Origin: Pusillimonas sp. UBA6240
GTDB lineage: Bacteria > Pseudomonadota > Gammaproteobacteria > Burkholderiales > Burkholderiaceae_B
Direction: 5' to 3'
NCBI GenBank assembly: GCA_002441445.1
Contig: DJWC01000147.1
Coordinates: forward strand, 154,362-218,361
Length of the DNA stretch: 64,000 nt
Of the stretch, positions 62,562 to 64,000 are shown piece by piece. Position 1 is the stretch's first letter; each line of letters starts with the position of its first letter. Position numbers and translations under genes: made by a program. The notes beneath the pieces were generated by a model. It had not been told where the DNA came from. It worked only from the letters and a program-made list of their open reading frames with translations, and did not search any database.

Positions 62562-62753
62562 ATGACCGGAATTGACATCCAGGAACTGGCTCGGGAGATC
62601 GCGGGAAGCGCCTAAACAGATGCCTTAGTAGATATTTTAGAATGGCGCCAAGGCCAAATCGAATCGGCCCACCTTGCGGCGGGGGATTTTGAGTTCGCGT
62701 TTGAAGGTGTCTGTCTAGGGAAATGGGGTGAAGCTGAGCGTAGGTTGAGGTAG
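62562..62753 (+). pseudogene. Small ORF interrupted by one in-frame stop
   Basis: MTGIDIQELAREIAGSA, then a TAA at 62613-62615, then the same frame continues as TDALVDILEWRQGQIESAHL and onward to TAG at 62751-62753, in total 63 sense/nonsense codons. The continuation has good amphipathic protein character. The simplest view is a gene inactivated by a single stop; no family is recognised. Confidence 0.45.
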
Positions 62754-62815
62754 GTAAAAGTAATTGTTAATCAGTGGGTTAGCGTAGTTTAGCCAAAGCA
62801 GGCAGAACTGGGGAG

Positions 62816-62856
62816 TGTACCTATACTGTACCGAAAATCGGTACAGTATAGGTACA
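62816..62856. repeat. Perfect 19-bp inverted repeat with 3-nt spacer
   Basis: The left arm (62816-62834, containing ACCTATACTGTACCGA) and right arm (62838-62856, containing TCGGTACAGTATAGGT) are exact reverse complements around AAA. It lies 4 bp beyond the stop codon of the ATPase gene and has no T tract on either strand. Possible roles: a factor-independent-like hairpin, a binding site, or a recombination site at an island edge. Confidence 0.75.
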
Positions 62857-62860
62857 GTTG

Positions 62861-64000
62861 TTAGGGTTTTGTCAACGTCCCCACTCGGCTCCATATCATG
62901 GGGTGAATGTAAATCGTCGAGCTAGGTTTGATCTGCCCTTCACTTGGGGAAACCGCTTCCATGTATGACCAACGAACTGGACTGAAGCTGTCAGTCTTTA
63001 TGCCAATAACTCCGATGTGATATAGACATCTCACTAGCGTAGTGGCAAATACATGGATCGATCCACCATTAATAAATTTGATTGATGCACGATCTAAGGG
63101 GTCATTGGAGTTGATATTGTCCATGTGACTTAAGGCGTACGCTTCTACTTTATCCTTCGGAATTGATGAGATTTTGAAGCTGTCGGGCAGTCGCTCAATT
63201 AAGCTAAAGTAATCCAAAAGCTTCGGGTAATGGGTAATCCATTCAAACTCTAGCGCCCGGACACGTTTTGTAGAATACTCAATTTCAGCCTGTTGGATGA
63301 TTGTGGCTGTAATCGCCTGCTTTCCCTCGCTTCTGACTAAACACTCGTTGACGAATGCTATAGCATCGCGTGGGCGATAGAGCGTGCGTGTTGCTAAATA
63401 ATCAAGAAAATCTATACGACCTACTTGTCTAGGAAAAATTACATTTATCCCTAAGCTGCTTCCTGTATATCTTCCTTTTACGAGTTGACGTATCCGCTTG
63501 TCGAGGAGCTCTCTAAGTTGTCCCTTTGACCAAGTGATGCCAAGGAAAAGGGATTCATATTTTTCTTCTTGAAAACCAGCATCCCTAGTTTCTAAGAATA
63601 CGGTTTCCAGTAGGTCTCGCCTCATCGCTACCAAAATCTTTACCGAAGAAATTCCTCTAAAATTTTTCAGTGTTTCAATTAGTGAACGAATCAGCTTGTA
63701 TCGCACCTGGTCTGGGGCCCAGCCCTCGTCGAGTCTATCAATTACGACGTATGTCTTAACCTTTTTGTCGTTAAAGACATCTTCGTTTAGATAGTGCATG
63801 ACATCCGAAAGGGATTTTATTTGTATATTGTTTATTACCTTCTGGGCTTTGTTTACAACCTCCGTAATTTTCTCTAGCTCTTCTCGCTTCCTACCCGCAG
63901 TGGAGAGATTTACAGTCGAAATTTCTACACCTAGTTCTGCATGAATATCGGTCTCTAGTTTTTGGGTGATTTCTTTTACCCTATATTCAGTTTCTTGCCA
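62861..64000 (-). CDS. P-loop ATPase, Sll1717-like (3' part; start beyond window)
   Basis: An open frame of 379 codons that reaches the right edge at 64000, so the N-terminus with the presumed Walker A is outside the window. The Walker B-like stretch TYVVIDRLDEGW is followed by KILVAMRRDLLETV and WSKGQLRELLDKRI, the pattern of Sll1717-family P-loop ATPases of unknown role. Codon usage and base composition are far more AT-rich than the rest of the window, indicating acquisition. An internal Met (63799) is not a likely start since the frame upstream also reads as protein. Confidence 0.7.
   Translation of the reverse strand, partial: WQETEYRVKEITQKLETDIHAELGVEISTVNLSTAGRKREELEKITEVVNKAQKVINNIQIKSLSDVMHYLNEDVFNDKKVKTYVVIDRLDEGWAPDQVRYKLIRSLIETLKNFRGISSVKILVAMRRDLLETVFLETRDAGFQEEKYESLFLGITWSKGQLRELLDKRIRQLVKGRYTGSSLGINVIFPRQVGRIDFLDYLATRTLYRPRDAIAFVNECLVRSEGKQAITATIIQQAEIEYSTKRVRALEFEWITHYPKLLDYFSLIERLPDSFKISSIPKDKVEAYALSHMDNINSNDPLDRASIKFINGGSIHVFATTLVRCLYHIGVIGIKTDSFSPVRWSYMEAVSPSEGQIKPSSTIYIHPMIWSRVGTLTKP

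Larger units (their letters stand above)
62295..62860. other. Boundary region with small ORFs and inverted repeat
   Basis: A 566-bp gap between the last Bug gene and the AT-rich ATPase gene. It contains the two small coding traces listed separately and the long palindrome at 62816-62856. The rest (62295-62431 and 62754-62815) holds nothing recognisable; base composition shifts toward AT near 62750. Confidence 0.5.

Noticed and set aside
1..64000. CRISPR arrays, tRNA and rRNA genes
   Set aside because: No regularly spaced repeats and no tRNA cloverleaf or rRNA sequence could be recognised on reading.

Overview
The window is high-GC bacterial DNA with the gene style of a soil or host-associated betaproteobacterium of the Alcaligenaceae (Bordetella, Achromobacter, Pusillimonas type). 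The main reason is the set of six solitary Bug/TctC periplasmic binding proteins, none with a TctA/TctB membrane partner nearby. They sit among many small catabolic cassettes and LysR, TetR and GntR regulators. This placement is inferred from gene content only; there is no rRNA or tRNA gene in the window. The last 1.2 kb (from about 62.8 kb) is clearly more AT-rich and looks like the edge of an acquired island.

Layout. 0-13.9 kb: an entericidin-like lipopeptide, a Bug receptor, a ZnuD-type zinc receptor under a Zur box, an atypical SDR/DoxX fusion with a DUF2269 membrane protein, an MFS transporter, a Bug receptor with an IlvD/Edd dehydratase, a LysR regulator, a DUF985 cupin, and a small disordered protein next to a CYP152-type P450. 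14.1-29.9 kb: a long plus-strand cluster with a VOC protein, an FAD reductase/dehydrogenase, a TetR regulator, a PaaK-like CoA ligase, a five-gene LIV-type ABC transporter, an alpha/beta hydrolase, an SDR, an acyl-CoA dehydrogenase, a hydratase/3-hydroxyacyl-CoA dehydrogenase fusion and a thiolase. Together these describe uptake, CoA activation and beta-oxidation of a carboxylic acid. 29.9-41.2 kb: a divergent module. The minus-strand operon holds a polar amino-acid ABC importer, an EamA exporter and a GntR regulator. The plus-strand operon holds a three-subunit HcnABC/HypABC-like amino-acid dehydrogenase, a DapA-family lyase, a dihydropyrimidinase-like cyclic amidohydrolase and an M20 hydrolase. 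A 24-bp near-palindrome lies between the two operons.

41.4-62.3 kb: a series of receptor-plus-enzyme cassettes. They are TetR/Bug/fumarylacetoacetase/cupin; LysR with alpha/beta hydrolase/Bug; Bug/HyuB/HyuA/beta-propeller/LysR; DUF2478 with rhodanese/YeeE; and LysR with amidase/Bug. An IS630-like transposase remnant lies at 55.7 kb. 62.3-64 kb: gene debris (a 41-aa ORF and a small ORF with an in-frame stop), a 19-bp-arm perfect inverted repeat, and the 3' part of an AT-rich P-loop ATPase gene that runs off the window.

The most coherent candidates for undescribed biology are the 29.9-41.2 kb cyclic amino-acid module, the hydantoinase operon carrying a beta-propeller protein, the 14-30 kb CoA pathway, and the ATPase/palindrome boundary at the right end. 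No CRISPR array, rRNA, tRNA or intact insertion sequence was found.
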